From Pseudotabrizicola sp051200875 (lineage in GTDB: Bacteria > Pseudomonadota > Alphaproteobacteria > Rhodobacterales > Rhodobacteraceae), in NCBI RefSeq assembly GCF_051200875.1, contig NZ_CP195191.1, forward strand, positions 1 through 64,000: 64,000 nucleotides of DNA. Direction: 5' to 3'. Each line of letters opens with the position of its first letter. Positions within the stretch are counted from its first letter, which is position 1. A program made the position numbers and the translations under genes. The notes beneath the pieces are model-generated. The model saw only the letters and a program-made list of their open reading frames with translations, made no database searches and had not been told where the DNA came from. Shown in pieces: positions 55,209 through 64,000 of the stretch.

Positions 55209-56231
55209 TCAGCAGATGCGGGGAAGCTGTTCGCCCACAAGCATGTCGACGATCCGGCTGCCGCCAAAAGCCGTTCGCAGCGTCACACGGCCGGGTTGGC
55301 CCCTGCGGGCGCGGCCTATGACTTTCGCGCCTTCGCCTTCGGGCAGGGAGCGCATGGCGGCAAGGGCCGCTTCGGCCTGATCTTCCGGGCAAAACAGGAC
55401 CAGCCGCCCTTCATTCGCCAGATAAAGCGGGTCCAGCCCAAGGATTTCACAAACGCCCACCACCTCGGTTCTCAGCGGCAGAAGGGTTTCTTCAATCTCG
55501 ATCGACAGGCCCGCAGCCTCGGCCATTTCGTTCAACGCCGAGGCCAGGCCCCCGCGCGTGCAATCGCGGGCCGCCGAGATGCTGGGGGCCGCCGCCAAGG
55601 CCGCTTGCATCAGATGGCCAAGGCCCGCGCAATCTGACGAAAGGTCCGTCGACAGAGCAAGATCGCCCCGTGCCGCCAGAATGGCCGCGCCGTGATCGCC
55701 CAGGACGCCATTGACGATGGCCACATCGCCCTCTTGGATACGTGCGGCCCCGATCTCCAGCTCTGCAGGGATGACCCCGATCCCCGAGGTGGTGATGAAC
55801 ACGCCATCGCCCTTGCCGCGTTCCACGACTTTCGTGTCTCCGGTGACGATCCGTACACCCGCAAGTTCGGCCTCATGCGCCATCGTCGAGACGATCCGGC
55901 GCAAAAGCGCAATCTCGCAGCCTTCCTCGATCACAAAGGCCGCGGACAACCACAGGGGGCGTGCCCCACCGACAGCCAGATCATTAACCGTGCCGCAAAC
56001 CGCCAGCTTGCCGATATCGCCGCCCGGAAATTCCAAGGGCGTCATCACGAAACTGTCGGTGGTAAAGGCCAGACGCGCACCGGGTTCGCGCAGCGCCTCG
56101 CTCATCAGGCGGGCTTGGTCTTCCGATCCCGGCGGCTGAAAGACGCTGGTAAAGACCTCGTCAATCAGGTCGCGCATCGCCTTGCCGCCGCCACCATGGG
56201 CCATGGTCACATGGGTGTCGCGCAGGGTCAT
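55209..56231 (-). CDS. hypE: Hydrogenase maturation factor HypE
   Basis: A 340-aa protein of the PurM-like fold with MAHGGGGKAMRDLI at the N-terminus and the hallmark C-terminus PRIC; the last cysteine carries the carbamoyl that becomes the cyanide ligand of the [NiFe] centre. Its ATG overlaps the hypD stop (56228-56231). It acts after HypF and transfers cyanide to iron bound by HypC-HypD. Confidence 0.96.
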   Translation of the reverse strand: MTLRDTHVTMAHGGGGKAMRDLIDEVFTSVFQPPGSEDQARLMSEALREPGARLAFTTDSFVMTPLEFPGGDIGKLAVCGTVNDLAVGGARPLWLSAAFVIEEGCEIALLRRIVSTMAHEAELAGVRIVTGDTKVVERGKGDGVFITTSGIGVIPAELEIGAARIQEGDVAIVNGVLGDHGAAILAARGDLALSTDLSSDCAGLGHLMQAALAAAPSISAARDCTRGGLASALNEMAEAAGLSIEIEETLLPLRTEVVGVCEILGLDPLYLANEGRLVLFCPEDQAEAALAAMRSLPEGEGAKVIGRARRGQPGRVTLRTAFGGSRIVDMLVGEQLPRIC

Positions 56232-57364
56232 TCCGCGGCCACCCTTGCGCCGGCATATTGCCAATAGGCGGCGCAGGCCCCTTCGGATGACACCATCAAG
56301 GCCCCCAAGGGCATTTCCGGCGTGCATCCCTTGCCGAATTGCGGGCATTGGGTGGGTTTCATTTTGCCCGTCATCACCGAGCCACAGGCGCAGCCTTCGA
56401 TTTCAGGAACATTGCGCGTGCCTGCCGCGTAGCCGATGCCGAATTTCTCCTCGGCATCGAAGGCTGCGTATTTTGCGCGGATCCGAAGGCCCGAGGCGTC
56501 AATCTCGCCCAAGCCGCGCCATTCGAAACTGGGCCGGCGTTCATAGACATCGGCAATCGCCGCAAGGGAGACCGCGTTGCCATGTTCGGGCACCACGCGG
56601 GCATATTGGTTTTCCACCGCGGCTCGGCCATCAGCGATCTGGGTCAGCACCATCAGCACCGATTGCAAAAGGTCGGTCGGTTCAAACCCGGCCACAACAA
56701 GCGGCTTGTGGTAATCCTCTGCAATGAAATCATAGGGATGTGTGCCGATGACCATGCTGACATGGCCCGGCCCGATGAACCCGTCCAGCACCATATCGGG
56801 GTCATCCAGCAGCGCCTTGATCGGTTCTGGCACCGTGATGTGGTTGCAAAAGACGCTGAAATTCTTCAGCTCCTCTCGCGCCGCCTGCTGGATCGAGAGC
56901 GCGGTCGAGGGCGTTGTGGTTTCAAAGCCAAGGCCGAAGAACACCACCTCGCAGCCCGGATTGCGCCGTGCCAGTTCCAGCGCGTCCAAGGGCGAGTAGA
57001 CCATGCGGATATCTGCCCCGGCCGATTTCGCCTGCATCAGCGATTTCTTGTGGCCCGGCACCCGCATCGCATCGCCAAAGGTGGTAAAGATCACCCCCGG
57101 CCGTTCGGCGATTTCCACGCATTCATCCACCCGCGCCATCGGCAAGACGCAGACCGGGCAGCCGGGGCCATGGATGAATTCCACGCCCTCATGGATCAGC
57201 CTGTCCAAGCCATAGCGAAAAATCGAATGGGTGTGGCCGCCGCAAATCTCCATGATATGCACGGGTTTTTCGCGGGTGGCCTCGATCTCATCGGCCTTGG
57301 CCGCAATCGCCGCCAAAAGCGAACGCGCGGCAACCGGGTCGCGGAATTCGGATGCGAATTTCAT
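56228..57364 (-). CDS. hypD: Hydrogenase maturation factor HypD
   Basis: A 378-aa iron-sulphur protein that assembles Fe(CN)2CO for [NiFe] hydrogenase together with HypC. Key blocks: EICGGHTHSIFRYGLD (Cys near 41), GPGCPVCVLP (Cys ~69 and 72), GFETTTP, and a C-terminal cysteine cluster (EGCACGSVMTGKMKPTQCP, GKGCTPEMP). It overlaps hypC by ATGA. Confidence 0.97.
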   Translation of the reverse strand: MKFASEFRDPVAARSLLAAIAAKADEIEATREKPVHIMEICGGHTHSIFRYGLDRLIHEGVEFIHGPGCPVCVLPMARVDECVEIAERPGVIFTTFGDAMRVPGHKKSLMQAKSAGADIRMVYSPLDALELARRNPGCEVVFFGLGFETTTPSTALSIQQAAREELKNFSVFCNHITVPEPIKALLDDPDMVLDGFIGPGHVSMVIGTHPYDFIAEDYHKPLVVAGFEPTDLLQSVLMVLTQIADGRAAVENQYARVVPEHGNAVSLAAIADVYERRPSFEWRGLGEIDASGLRIRAKYAAFDAEEKFGIGYAAGTRNVPEIEGCACGSVMTGKMKPTQCPQFGKGCTPEMPLGALMVSSEGACAAYWQYAGARVAAE

Positions 57365-57642
57365 TGCAGGGCCTCCTGAGACAAAGCCATCTGTTCCAGC
57401 GTTTCTTGCGCCTCACCCAGATCGCGCAGGGCCTGAAGTGTCTTTTCGGCCTCGTCCTCGTCGATCAGCGACATGGCGAAACCGACATGGATCAGCGCCC
57501 ATTGGCCGACCAGATCCTCGGGTGTCTCGCCACAGATGCAGGCGATGTTTACCTCGCGCCGCACGCCCGAGACCTCGGCCATGGCCATCTGGCGGCCTGC
57601 ATCGGTGATGGCCGTGATCCGGCCGGGAATGCCTAGGCACAT
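57361..57642 (-). CDS. hypC: Hydrogenase maturation chaperone HypC
   Basis: A 93-aa chaperone of the HypC/HybG family starting MCLGIPGRI, with the essential N-terminal Cys2 and the conserved VHVGFAM-type end (ALIHVGFAMSLIDEDEA). It holds the iron cofactor precursor with HypD. GAGGAGG precedes the ATG, within the end of the hupR remnant. hypCDE without hypAB in view means hypAB may lie beyond the broken join. Confidence 0.97.
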   Translation of the reverse strand: MCLGIPGRITAITDAGRQMAMAEVSGVRREVNIACICGETPEDLVGQWALIHVGFAMSLIDEDEAEKTLQALRDLGEAQETLEQMALSQEALQ

Positions 57643-57645
57643 GGG

Positions 57646-58050
57646 TTAAGCCTCCTCTTCTTCATGGTTGCGCCCCGAAGGGTCGGCAATGCCGTAACGG
57701 TCCAGCTTGGCCCGCAGGCCCACCCGCGAAAGGCCCAGTTCCGCGGCCGCGCGCGACTTGTTCCAGCGATGCCGGGTCAAGGTCTCGCGCAGGATGCGCA
57801 TTTCGATCAGGTCGGTCCGATCTTTCAGCGTGCCGCTGGCGGTCAGCGCAGCCTCACCCGTGGGGTCGCAGCCCATGACATAGGGCGCGGCCTGCAAGAT
57901 CGGGCGCGAGATCAGTTCGGCCCCCAGCATCGGGACTTGGGCAAAGACCAACATCCGGGTGACCTCGTTCTGCAATTCCTGCAAATTCCCCGGCCAATCC
58001 CAGTTTTCCAGAAACTCCAAAGCCTCGGGCGTAAAGCCATGCGCGGCCTT
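57646..58050 (-). pseudogene. hupR: 3' end of hupR/hoxA (NtrC-type hydrogenase regulator)
   Basis: Only the last ~135 residues are present: the end of the AAA+ domain (GFTPEALEFLENWDWPGNLQELQNEV), a linker, and the Fis-type HTH (WNKSRAAAELGLSRVGLRAKL). In Rhodobacter capsulatus hupR lies between hypB and hypC, which fits the adjacent hypC here. The receiver and most of the AAA+ domain are missing; the sequence switches at ~58040-58052 to a plus-strand ABC transporter gene. The open frame runs on antisense through that gene and should not be read as the protein. Confidence 0.8.
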
Positions 58051-58491
58051 GCCGACCGGATCAGCGTGATGAACCAAGGCAAGATCGTGCAGGCGGCTTC
58101 GCCGATCGAGGTTTACCGCAACCCGGCAGCCGAATTCGTGGCGGGTTTCATTGGCAATCCGCCGATGAATTTCCTGCCCGCAGAGCCCAAGGGCGGTGGC
58201 AAATGGTCGGTTGCAGGACAGACCGTGAATGGCCCAACCTGGTCTGCGCCGCTGAAATTCGCGATCCGCCCCGAAGATGTGCGCCCCGGTGACCATGGGC
58301 TTCCGGCGACGGTTCGTCTGGTGGAGCCACTTGGGGCGCATCTGCTGGTCACATGCGACATCGGAGGCACCATGTTCCGTGCCGTTCTGGACAGCGATTT
58401 GACCCTGAAACCGGGCGACAGCCTGACTTTGACCCCACAAGAGGACCGCCTGCGCTGGTTCGACCCCGCCACCAGTTTGGCTGTTGCCTGA
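58046..58491 (+). pseudogene. 3' end of a UgpC/MalK-type sugar ABC transporter ATPase
   Basis: Begins abruptly in LADRISVMNQGKIVQAASP, the segment after Walker B and the H-loop in these ATPases, and continues through the C-terminal regulatory (TOBE-like) domain (FAIRPEDVRPGD, ALLV-like strands) to the stop at 58489-58491. About 190 residues including Walker A are missing. Its stop overlaps the ribosome-binding site of the glycosidase gene, so it was the upstream operon partner of that gene. Confidence 0.8.
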
Positions 58492-58501
58492 GGAGAGCAA
58501 T

Positions 58502-59779
58502 ATGAGACAAGATTTGATCAATCAGGCCGTCGCTGTGATCCGAACCAATGACAGGGGAGCCTACACGGTGCCGACCCAAGGGCTTTATCCATTCCAATGG
58601 AATTGGGACAGCGCCTTGGTGTCCCTTGGCATGTCCCATTTCGACGAAAACCGCGCTCTCACCGAAATCGAAACGCTGCTTGCCCATCAGTGGGAAGACG
58701 GAATGGTGCCTCATATCATCTTTCACCAGCATGATTACGGCTACTTTCCGGGGCCCGAGGTTTGGAACACCGGGCGAAAGGTGCCGACATCAGGCATTAC
58801 CCAGCCGGCCGTTGCGGGATTTGCATTGAAACGCCTGATGGATCGCTCATCGCGGCCAGATGCACTGAAGGCGCGCGCTGTGGTTTCGCTACGCAAGATC
58901 CATGCGTGGCACGAATGGTTCTTCCGCACCCGTGACCCAGAGGGAACGGGTCTGGTCGCGATCATCCATCCTTGGGAATCCGGGCGGGACAATTCGGTGG
59001 ATTGGGACGACGCCTTTACGCGAGTGCCTACCGACGGAGTGGCGCCTTTCAAGCGCCGGGATACCAGCCATGCCAATCCCGCGCATCGTCCGACGGACGA
59101 GCAATACAAACGCTATATTTATCTCGTGCAACTGTTCCGGTCCTTGGGTTGGGACAATGCGAAACTACATGATGCGTCGCCCTTCCGGGTCGTTGATCCG
59201 GGGTTCAACGCCATTCTCTTGCGGTCTTGCTCGGATCTGGCCGCCTTGGCCCGCGACTTGGGTGAGGCTGCCATCGCCGAACAGTCACAGGCTTTTGCCA
59301 ACCGTGGCATCGCAGCGATGGAGACATTGTGGGATAAGGAGCTTGGGCAATATTTCTGCTACGACCGGGTCGCCAATCGCCTGATCGAAAGCCCCTCTGT
59401 CGGCGGCTTATTGGCTGCCTTCTGCGCGGTGCCTCCAACAAGAGCCAAAGCCATTGCCGCGCGAATTGCCGACATCGCAAACCATTGCCGTTTTCTTGTG
59501 CCCAGCCATGACCCCAGAAGCCCTGACTTTGATGGCACCCGCTATTGGCGTGGCCCGGTCTGGCTGGTCGTGAATTACATGATCGCAGATGGTCTGTTTG
59601 CCGCTGGCGAAACCACGATTGCGGCAAGGATCGAAGCAGATAGTATTCGCCTGATCGAAGAAAGTGGTTTTGCTGAATACTACGATCCCATCACGGCAGA
59701 GCCCTGTGGCGGCGGCAGCTTTACCTGGACTGCTGCAATGGTGATTGAAATGCTGAGTTCGGGTAAGATCGCCGCATGA
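58502..59779 (+). CDS. GH63-like (MGH1-type) glycoside hydrolase
   Basis: A 425-aa (alpha/alpha)6-barrel enzyme. It contains GLYPFQWNWDSAL, HQWEDGMVPHIIFH, GITQPAVAGFAL, HPWESGRDNSVDWDDA and YWRGPVWLVVNYMI, which are motifs of the GH63/mannosylglycerate hydrolase group; acid residues for catalysis are probably in the WESGRDNS and late YYDP/GGGSFTWTA regions. AGGAG precedes the ATG at 58502. It overlaps the isomerase gene by ATGA. It likely cleaves a mannose- or glucose-containing solute or oligosaccharide in the cytoplasm. Confidence 0.8.
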   Translation: MRQDLINQAVAVIRTNDRGAYTVPTQGLYPFQWNWDSALVSLGMSHFDENRALTEIETLLAHQWEDGMVPHIIFHQHDYGYFPGPEVWNTGRKVPTSGITQPAVAGFALKRLMDRSSRPDALKARAVVSLRKIHAWHEWFFRTRDPEGTGLVAIIHPWESGRDNSVDWDDAFTRVPTDGVAPFKRRDTSHANPAHRPTDEQYKRYIYLVQLFRSLGWDNAKLHDASPFRVVDPGFNAILLRSCSDLAALARDLGEAAIAEQSQAFANRGIAAMETLWDKELGQYFCYDRVANRLIESPSVGGLLAAFCAVPPTRAKAIAARIADIANHCRFLVPSHDPRSPDFDGTRYWRGPVWLVVNYMIADGLFAAGETTIAARIEADSIRLIEESGFAEYYDPITAEPCGGGSFTWTAAMVIEMLSSGKIAA

Positions 59780-60468
59780 AACGCTCGACCATCAATGCAA
59801 TTATGGCAGAGGCGCAAGAGATGATCTTGCGCTACGGCTTTGTTTTACCCCCTTTTGCGGATTGGACCCCGGACGAATTCCGGAAGCGGGCGAAAGCAGC
59901 CGAGCATATTGTCGGTTCTCGCTGTGGATGGGACATCACCGATTTCGGTGGGGGCAAGTTCGACCGCATGGGCCTGTTTCTTTTCACCCTGCGCAACGGG
60001 CTTTTGTCTGATCTGAAAAGCGGAGGCGGGATGTGCTATGCCGAAAAGCTGTTGATTTCGAAACAGGATCAACTGACGCCGATGCACACCCATGCCATCA
60101 AGGCCGAAGACATCATCAATCGCGGCGGCGCGACCTTGGTGGTTCAGCTTTATGGCTCTGACGACTTGGGGCGTTTCGCCGAAGACCGCGGCGGTGCCGT
60201 TTGGTGCGACGGTATCCGCCGTGATTATGCAGCCGGGGAAAAGTTGCGCCTTGCGCCCGGGGAAAGCGTTACCCTTCGTCCGGGGGATTGGCATGCCTTC
60301 TGGGGCGAGGGCGGGGATGTGCTGGTTGGCGAAGTTTCTACCGTCAACGATGACGAAACCGACAATATCTTCCGCGATCCGGTTGGCCGCTTTGCCACCG
60401 TTGAGGAAGATGTGGCTCCGACCCATTTGCTGGTTTCAGATTACGCAACTTGGCTTGAAAGCGTTTGA
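59776..60468 (+). CDS. D-lyxose/D-mannose isomerase (cupin)
   Basis: A 230-aa cupin protein with metal-binding HTHAIKAEDII (~107) and PGDWHAFWGEGGDVLVGEVSTVND, as in D-lyxose ketol-isomerases, which also convert mannose to fructose. ATGA overlap with the glycosidase gene suggests a mannoside-degradation operon with the truncated ABC ATPase gene upstream. The convergent rhaK gene ends nine bases after this stop, with no visible terminator between. Confidence 0.85.
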   Translation: MKRSTINAIMAEAQEMILRYGFVLPPFADWTPDEFRKRAKAAEHIVGSRCGWDITDFGGGKFDRMGLFLFTLRNGLLSDLKSGGGMCYAEKLLISKQDQLTPMHTHAIKAEDIINRGGATLVVQLYGSDDLGRFAEDRGGAVWCDGIRRDYAAGEKLRLAPGESVTLRPGDWHAFWGEGGDVLVGEVSTVNDDETDNIFRDPVGRFATVEEDVAPTHLLVSDYATWLESV

Positions 60469-60477
60469 CCTTGACCA

Positions 60478-61830
60478 CTAGCGCTCATTTACGCGTTCTT
60501 GCCAAAGACGGGCATAGTCCAGATGCTGCGAAGAAGGCGGAACCCACAGTCGAGGGCTGGTCCGCGCAAGCTGACCCGCACAAAGCATGGCCGCGCCGAT
60601 TGCCGTTCCGGTCCTTGCAGAAGAGGTCTGAACCTCACGCCCTGTCGCCGTTGCCAACATTTCAAGATACTGTCGGTTTTGGGCGAACGGTCCTTCGACT
60701 ACGGCTGGACCTTCGGCACCGATATTCTTCAGGCACTCTGCCGTCATCAGCGCTAGATAATAGCCAAGTGCGGCTGCCAGTTCTCCGTCGCTGGCTGGCG
60801 GCGAGGTCCATTCATGTTTCAGGTCCGGAAACGGTCCGCAATCTGACACAACCGATGGCATCAGCATCACCCGTTTCGTAAGAACCGCTGCTTCATCTTC
60901 ATCTGAACAGGTCAAAGTGCGACCAGCACTGATCAGGGCGTATTCCCGCCCTCCCATGAAACGCGCCGAGGGGACAGACGAACCGAAAGCATCGACATTG
61001 ATCAGAGTATCACGCGATGGGTCAAGATTTTCCGCCCGGCCGCCGATCGCCATCGAAATAACCCAAGTTCCCGTTGAAACAACGGAAAACGGCCGAGGCT
61101 GGTTGCGAAGATGCGGCAGCAGAGAGGCATTTGAATCGTGAATGCCGACGTAGACCGGCACAGTGCCCAAGCCCAACTCTCTTTGGCAGTCAGGTCTCAG
61201 GGTACCCAGAAGGTCCGTCGCTTTGCGCGGTGGTGCCATCGCTGATGCGATCCCCAGCTTGGACACAAGCGTTGACCACTGGCCGTTATGGGGGTTCCAA
61301 AGATCGGTATGGCACCCCAAGGAAGAAAGATCACAGGCCAGATTGCCGGTAAGCAGATATCCCCAATATTGCGGCCAAGTGACTACGCAAGAAAGCCTGC
61401 CGCGCAGCGATGCGTCCGTGGCCAACATGTAATGCAATTGCGCCCCAAGGTTCAGCCCCATGGGCAAGGAAGGGCTTCCTGTTTCGGCGAACGCTGGCCG
61501 GATGGCGTCATAGTCCCGGCGAAGAAGATCGGGGCCCGTGAACTCATAATCCAATACAGGCGCAGCCAGATTGCCGGCACCGTCCAGCAAGGCCGCGCAG
61601 GCACCGTGCGTTGTAACGGAAATTGCGTCAATCGAATGGGAAAGCGCCAGTTTGCGTAACCCTTTGAAAAGGAAATCCCGTTGAGCAGGAACATCGAAAT
61701 GCGGCCAAGGTCCGGTCGCATCTACGCGATTGGGCGCCGTTTCAACCGCGATTTCGGATAGCGTCTCAAGATCGACCAAAGCCACCTTGAGATTGGTCTT
61801 GCCAATGTCCAGAACGGCGACTTTGGTCAT
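60478..61830 (-). CDS. rhaK: FGGY carbohydrate kinase, RhaK-like
   Basis: A 450-aa kinase starting MTKVAVLDIGKTNLKVALVD, the ATP-binding phosphate-1 motif of FGGY kinases. The middle has a YVGIHDSNASLLPHL block with the catalytic Asp (~245), and GTWVISM follows. In Rhizobium RhaK phosphorylates rhamnose or related sugar in a non-isomerase pathway. It overlaps rhaU by ATGA, giving the order rhaP-rhaQ-rhaU-rhaK. Confidence 0.88.
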   Translation of the reverse strand: MTKVAVLDIGKTNLKVALVDLETLSEIAVETAPNRVDATGPWPHFDVPAQRDFLFKGLRKLALSHSIDAISVTTHGACAALLDGAGNLAAPVLDYEFTGPDLLRRDYDAIRPAFAETGSPSLPMGLNLGAQLHYMLATDASLRGRLSCVVTWPQYWGYLLTGNLACDLSSLGCHTDLWNPHNGQWSTLVSKLGIASAMAPPRKATDLLGTLRPDCQRELGLGTVPVYVGIHDSNASLLPHLRNQPRPFSVVSTGTWVISMAIGGRAENLDPSRDTLINVDAFGSSVPSARFMGGREYALISAGRTLTCSDEDEAAVLTKRVMLMPSVVSDCGPFPDLKHEWTSPPASDGELAAALGYYLALMTAECLKNIGAEGPAVVEGPFAQNRQYLEMLATATGREVQTSSARTGTAIGAAMLCAGQLARTSPRLWVPPSSQHLDYARLWQERVNER

Positions 61831-62144
61831 GGCATGTGAAAGACCGGAACCAGCGGCAAGGCGACCGGTTCGTTGTTCGCATGGGTTTCCATGATATCTG
61901 CCATATGCGCCCACCAACGCTTCATGACCGGATGGTTGGGAAGCGCCGTCATGCCGTGATCTTCGGGACGCCACAGAACTCCGAACAGAATATTGGTCTC
62001 GGGGTCGAGATGAATGGAGTAATCTTTGACGCCGGCATCTTGCAAAAGCGTCACAAGCTCCGGCCAGATCTCGTCATGGCGCTTGCGGTATTCTGCTTCC
62101 ATGCCGGGGTTCAGCCGCATCTTGAAGGCGTATTTCTCCATCAT
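61827..62144 (-). CDS. rhaU: L-rhamnose mutarotase
   Basis: A 105-aa protein with MEKYAFKMRLNPGMEAEYRKRHDEIWPEL, the rhamnose mutarotase signature, and KRWWAHMADIM. It interconverts alpha and beta rhamnose pyranose. The ATG at 62144 overlaps the permease stop by four bases; an ATG directly after it is also possible. Confidence 0.95.
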   Translation of the reverse strand: MMEKYAFKMRLNPGMEAEYRKRHDEIWPELVTLLQDAGVKDYSIHLDPETNILFGVLWRPEDHGMTALPNHPVMKRWWAHMADIMETHANNEPVALPLVPVFHMP

Positions 62145-63121
62145 TTCCTCCGCAACAGGCGTGGCAATGCGATGACCCCAATCAAGAGCACACCCAAAAA
62201 GATGCTCATCACGATACCCGGCACGTTCAACAGGCCAAAGCCAAAGGTCACCATGCCCATGATCAGCGCGGCAAGCACGACACCAGGAATGCTGCCGGAA
62301 CCCCCTAGGATATTCACACCGCCAAGAACGACCATCGTCACCACTTCCAACTCCCATCCCGTCGCAATGGATGGTCGGGTCGAGCCAAGGCGAGACGTCA
62401 GGCAAACGGCGGCAAGACCGCTCATGATGCCTGTCAGAAGGAACAGGATAAACCTTACGCGCTGGACGCGGATACCCGAAAACTGCGCGGCGGTGGCGTT
62501 GTTGCCAATGGCAAAGACGGCCCGCCCAAAGGTGCTGCGATGCAAGATCGCCCAATAGAGCAGGGCGCAGATGGCGAATAGGACCAGTTCGAACGAGATC
62601 ACCCACCAGACATAACCCTGCCCGAAATAAGCGAAATCAGACGGGTATCCGGTAAAGGCCTTGTCACCCAGCACGATGAAAGCGATGCCGCGAAAAATGC
62701 TCATCGTGCCGATCGTGACAACGATCGAGGGTAGGCCAAGTCCAGCCACCAGAAACCCGTTCACAGCGCCACAGATCAGCCCCGTAAGAAGGCCAACCAA
62801 AACGATCACCGGCACAGCAGCGCCAGCGGTCATTGCCATGCCCATGGCCGTTGAAGCCAAAGCGATGATGGACGCGACCGACAGGTCAATCTCGCCCGCG
62901 ATAATCAGCATGGCCATGGCAAAGGCGATCAGGGCCTTTTCCGTGAAGTTGAAGGTCGCGTCGGACAGGTTCCAAGCGTTGAGAAAATACGGGGACAGAA
63001 AGCTGTTCAGGATAAAGACCGCGATGAACACGGCCACTAGAATGGCTTCCCAGCTTTTCAAAGCGCGCGAAGCTGAAGAATGCAGCCGATCTGGAATTTG
63101 CCGGGATGAAGCAACGGTCAT
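62141..63121 (-). CDS. rhaQ: Rhamnose-type ABC transporter permease (RhaQ)
   Basis: A 326-aa inner-membrane permease of the ribose/rhamnose class with ~8-10 hydrophobic segments, GEIDLSVASIIALAS (conserved permease loop), VNGFLVAGLGLPSIVVTIGTMSIFRG and GGVNILGGSGSIPGV. It overlaps both the other permease and rhaU by ATGA. Confidence 0.9.
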   Translation of the reverse strand: MTVASSRQIPDRLHSSASRALKSWEAILVAVFIAVFILNSFLSPYFLNAWNLSDATFNFTEKALIAFAMAMLIIAGEIDLSVASIIALASTAMGMAMTAGAAVPVIVLVGLLTGLICGAVNGFLVAGLGLPSIVVTIGTMSIFRGIAFIVLGDKAFTGYPSDFAYFGQGYVWWVISFELVLFAICALLYWAILHRSTFGRAVFAIGNNATAAQFSGIRVQRVRFILFLLTGIMSGLAAVCLTSRLGSTRPSIATGWELEVVTMVVLGGVNILGGSGSIPGVVLAALIMGMVTFGFGLLNVPGIVMSIFLGVLLIGVIALPRLLRRK

Positions 63122-64000
63122 TGGTTAGCCTCGCGCAGAATGATGCGGCCTTTCGGGCGTGATTGGGCGGCGTTGAACACCACGGCCAGAATGATGGCGC
63201 TGCCCGAGATCGCCATTTGCCAGAAAGGAGAAATTCCAACGACTGGCAGGGCGTTCTTGATGACGCCAAGAAAAAGCGCGCCAAGTATCGCGCCCCAGAT
63301 GCTGCCAGCCCCGCCGGCGATTGCGATGCCCCCAATCACACAGGCTGCCACCACATCCAATTCAAACCCACCAGCAATATCGACATAAGCCACGGCATAG
63401 CGTGCAACCCAAAGATATCCGGTCAAACCGGCCAGCATCCCCGAAAAGACAAAGGCCATGAATTGCGTGCGACCTACGTCTATTCCGGCATAAACGGCTG
63501 CATGCGGGTTGCCGCCGACGGCAAAGAAGGATCGACCAAGGGCGGTACGGCCAAGAACGACCGCAAAGATCAGGATCACGCCAACGGCGACCCAACTCAT
63601 GACAGGAAGTCCAAGCAGAATGGTTCGCGGCAGCGCCTTGAAACCATCCGTCATCTCATGCGCGTTCACCCATTTCCCGGCGGTCATCAAAAAGATGACG
63701 CCACGGAAAATGGTCATCGTGCCAAGCGTCACGACGATGGACGGGATGCCGACTTTCCAGATCAGCAGTCCGTTCACAGCCCCAAGCGCCGCACCCATCG
63801 CCAGAACAGTCAGAAGGACCATGGGGAGCGGGACGCCAGCGCCGTTCATCAGGGCGGCAACCATTCCGGTCAGGGCCAGATTGGCGGCAACCGACAGGTC
63901 GATACATTTGGTCAGGATGACCATCATCTGGCCAACCGCCAAGATCATCAGTGGCGCGGTATCGTTGAAAACATTGGCCAAATTTCCGGGTCTGATGAAG
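63118..64000 (-). CDS. rhaP: Rhamnose-type ABC transporter permease (RhaP), partial
   Basis: The C-terminal ~293 residues of a second permease, cut by the window edge; the frame stays open to 64000 (FIRPGNLANVFNDTAPLMIL). It has the same family motifs: KCIDLSVAANLALTG, GIPSIVVTLGTMTIFRG and GGIAIAGGAGSIWGAIL. rhaT (ATPase) and rhaS (binding protein) should lie beyond the edge if the operon follows the Rhizobium order. Confidence 0.9.
   Translation of the reverse strand, partial: FIRPGNLANVFNDTAPLMILAVGQMMVILTKCIDLSVAANLALTGMVAALMNGAGVPLPMVLLTVLAMGAALGAVNGLLIWKVGIPSIVVTLGTMTIFRGVIFLMTAGKWVNAHEMTDGFKALPRTILLGLPVMSWVAVGVILIFAVVLGRTALGRSFFAVGGNPHAAVYAGIDVGRTQFMAFVFSGMLAGLTGYLWVARYAVAYVDIAGGFELDVVAACVIGGIAIAGGAGSIWGAILGALFLGVIKNALPVVGISPFWQMAISGSAIILAVVFNAAQSRPKGRIILREANQ

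Overview
The window looks like chromosome of a Rhodobacteraceae-type alphaproteobacterium. The evidence is the 16S rRNA with its start and anti-SD end, a 23S rRNA with extra helix 9 and helix 45 hairpins, the order 16S-tRNA-tRNA-23S-5S-tRNA(fMet), a short GC-rich intergenic repeat of a type common in Rhodobacter relatives, a hyp-hup hydrogenase region and a Rhizobium-style rha operon. All identifications were made by reading motifs; no database search was run.

Layout. (1) 1-5610: a complete rRNA operon on the + strand, with spacer tRNAs in the order Ala(TGC) then Ile(GAT), the reverse of the usual order, ending in tRNA-fMet(CAT) and its terminator. (2) About 5512-46454: a ~41 kb genomic island in the 3' end of tRNA-fMet. 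It is bounded by a perfect 48-bp direct repeat of the tRNA 3' half; the tRNA terminator and a 20-bp GGTCAAC-containing repeat also occur at both ends. (3) 46455-58050: chromosomal genes, namely an RTX-type secreted protein, a peptide ABC transporter with an M19 dipeptidase, and hypCDE preceded by the truncated end of hupR. (4) 58050-64000: sugar genes, beginning with the truncated end of a UgpC/MalK-type ATPase, then a GH63-like glycosidase, a lyxose/mannose isomerase, and, convergent, rhaPQUK. The join near 58050 fuses two broken genes and is either a real deletion or an assembly chimera.

Island content. Almost all cargo is made of helicases and nucleases. On the - strand a five-gene overlapping operon (5726-17560) encodes an AddB-like nuclease, an AddA-like UvrD helicase-nuclease, a DUF6361 protein, a phospholipase D/HKD-fold protein and an SNF2-like helicase. 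Divergent to it is a 1561-aa DUF4011-helicase-Vsr-DUF3320 protein. Next come a two-gene operon of a 1632-aa sacsin-like ATPase with a C-terminal DUF3883 domain and a NERD-nuclease/UvrD helicase. An element-maintenance block follows (30601-36165): two paralogous winged-helix replication-type proteins, DUF6362, an AlpA-like protein, a small HTH protein flanked by 39-bp inverted repeats, and a P4-type tyrosine integrase. Finally a six-gene operon with overlapping stops and starts joins type I restriction-modification (hsdR, hsdM, hsdS) to a GIY-YIG/DUF4357 protein and a Septu-like ATPase-HNH pair. I read the island as a defence island.

The best candidates for an undescribed system are the five-gene DUF6361 operon, the sacsin-DUF3883/NERD-helicase pair, and the physical merger of type I RM with a Septu-like pair.
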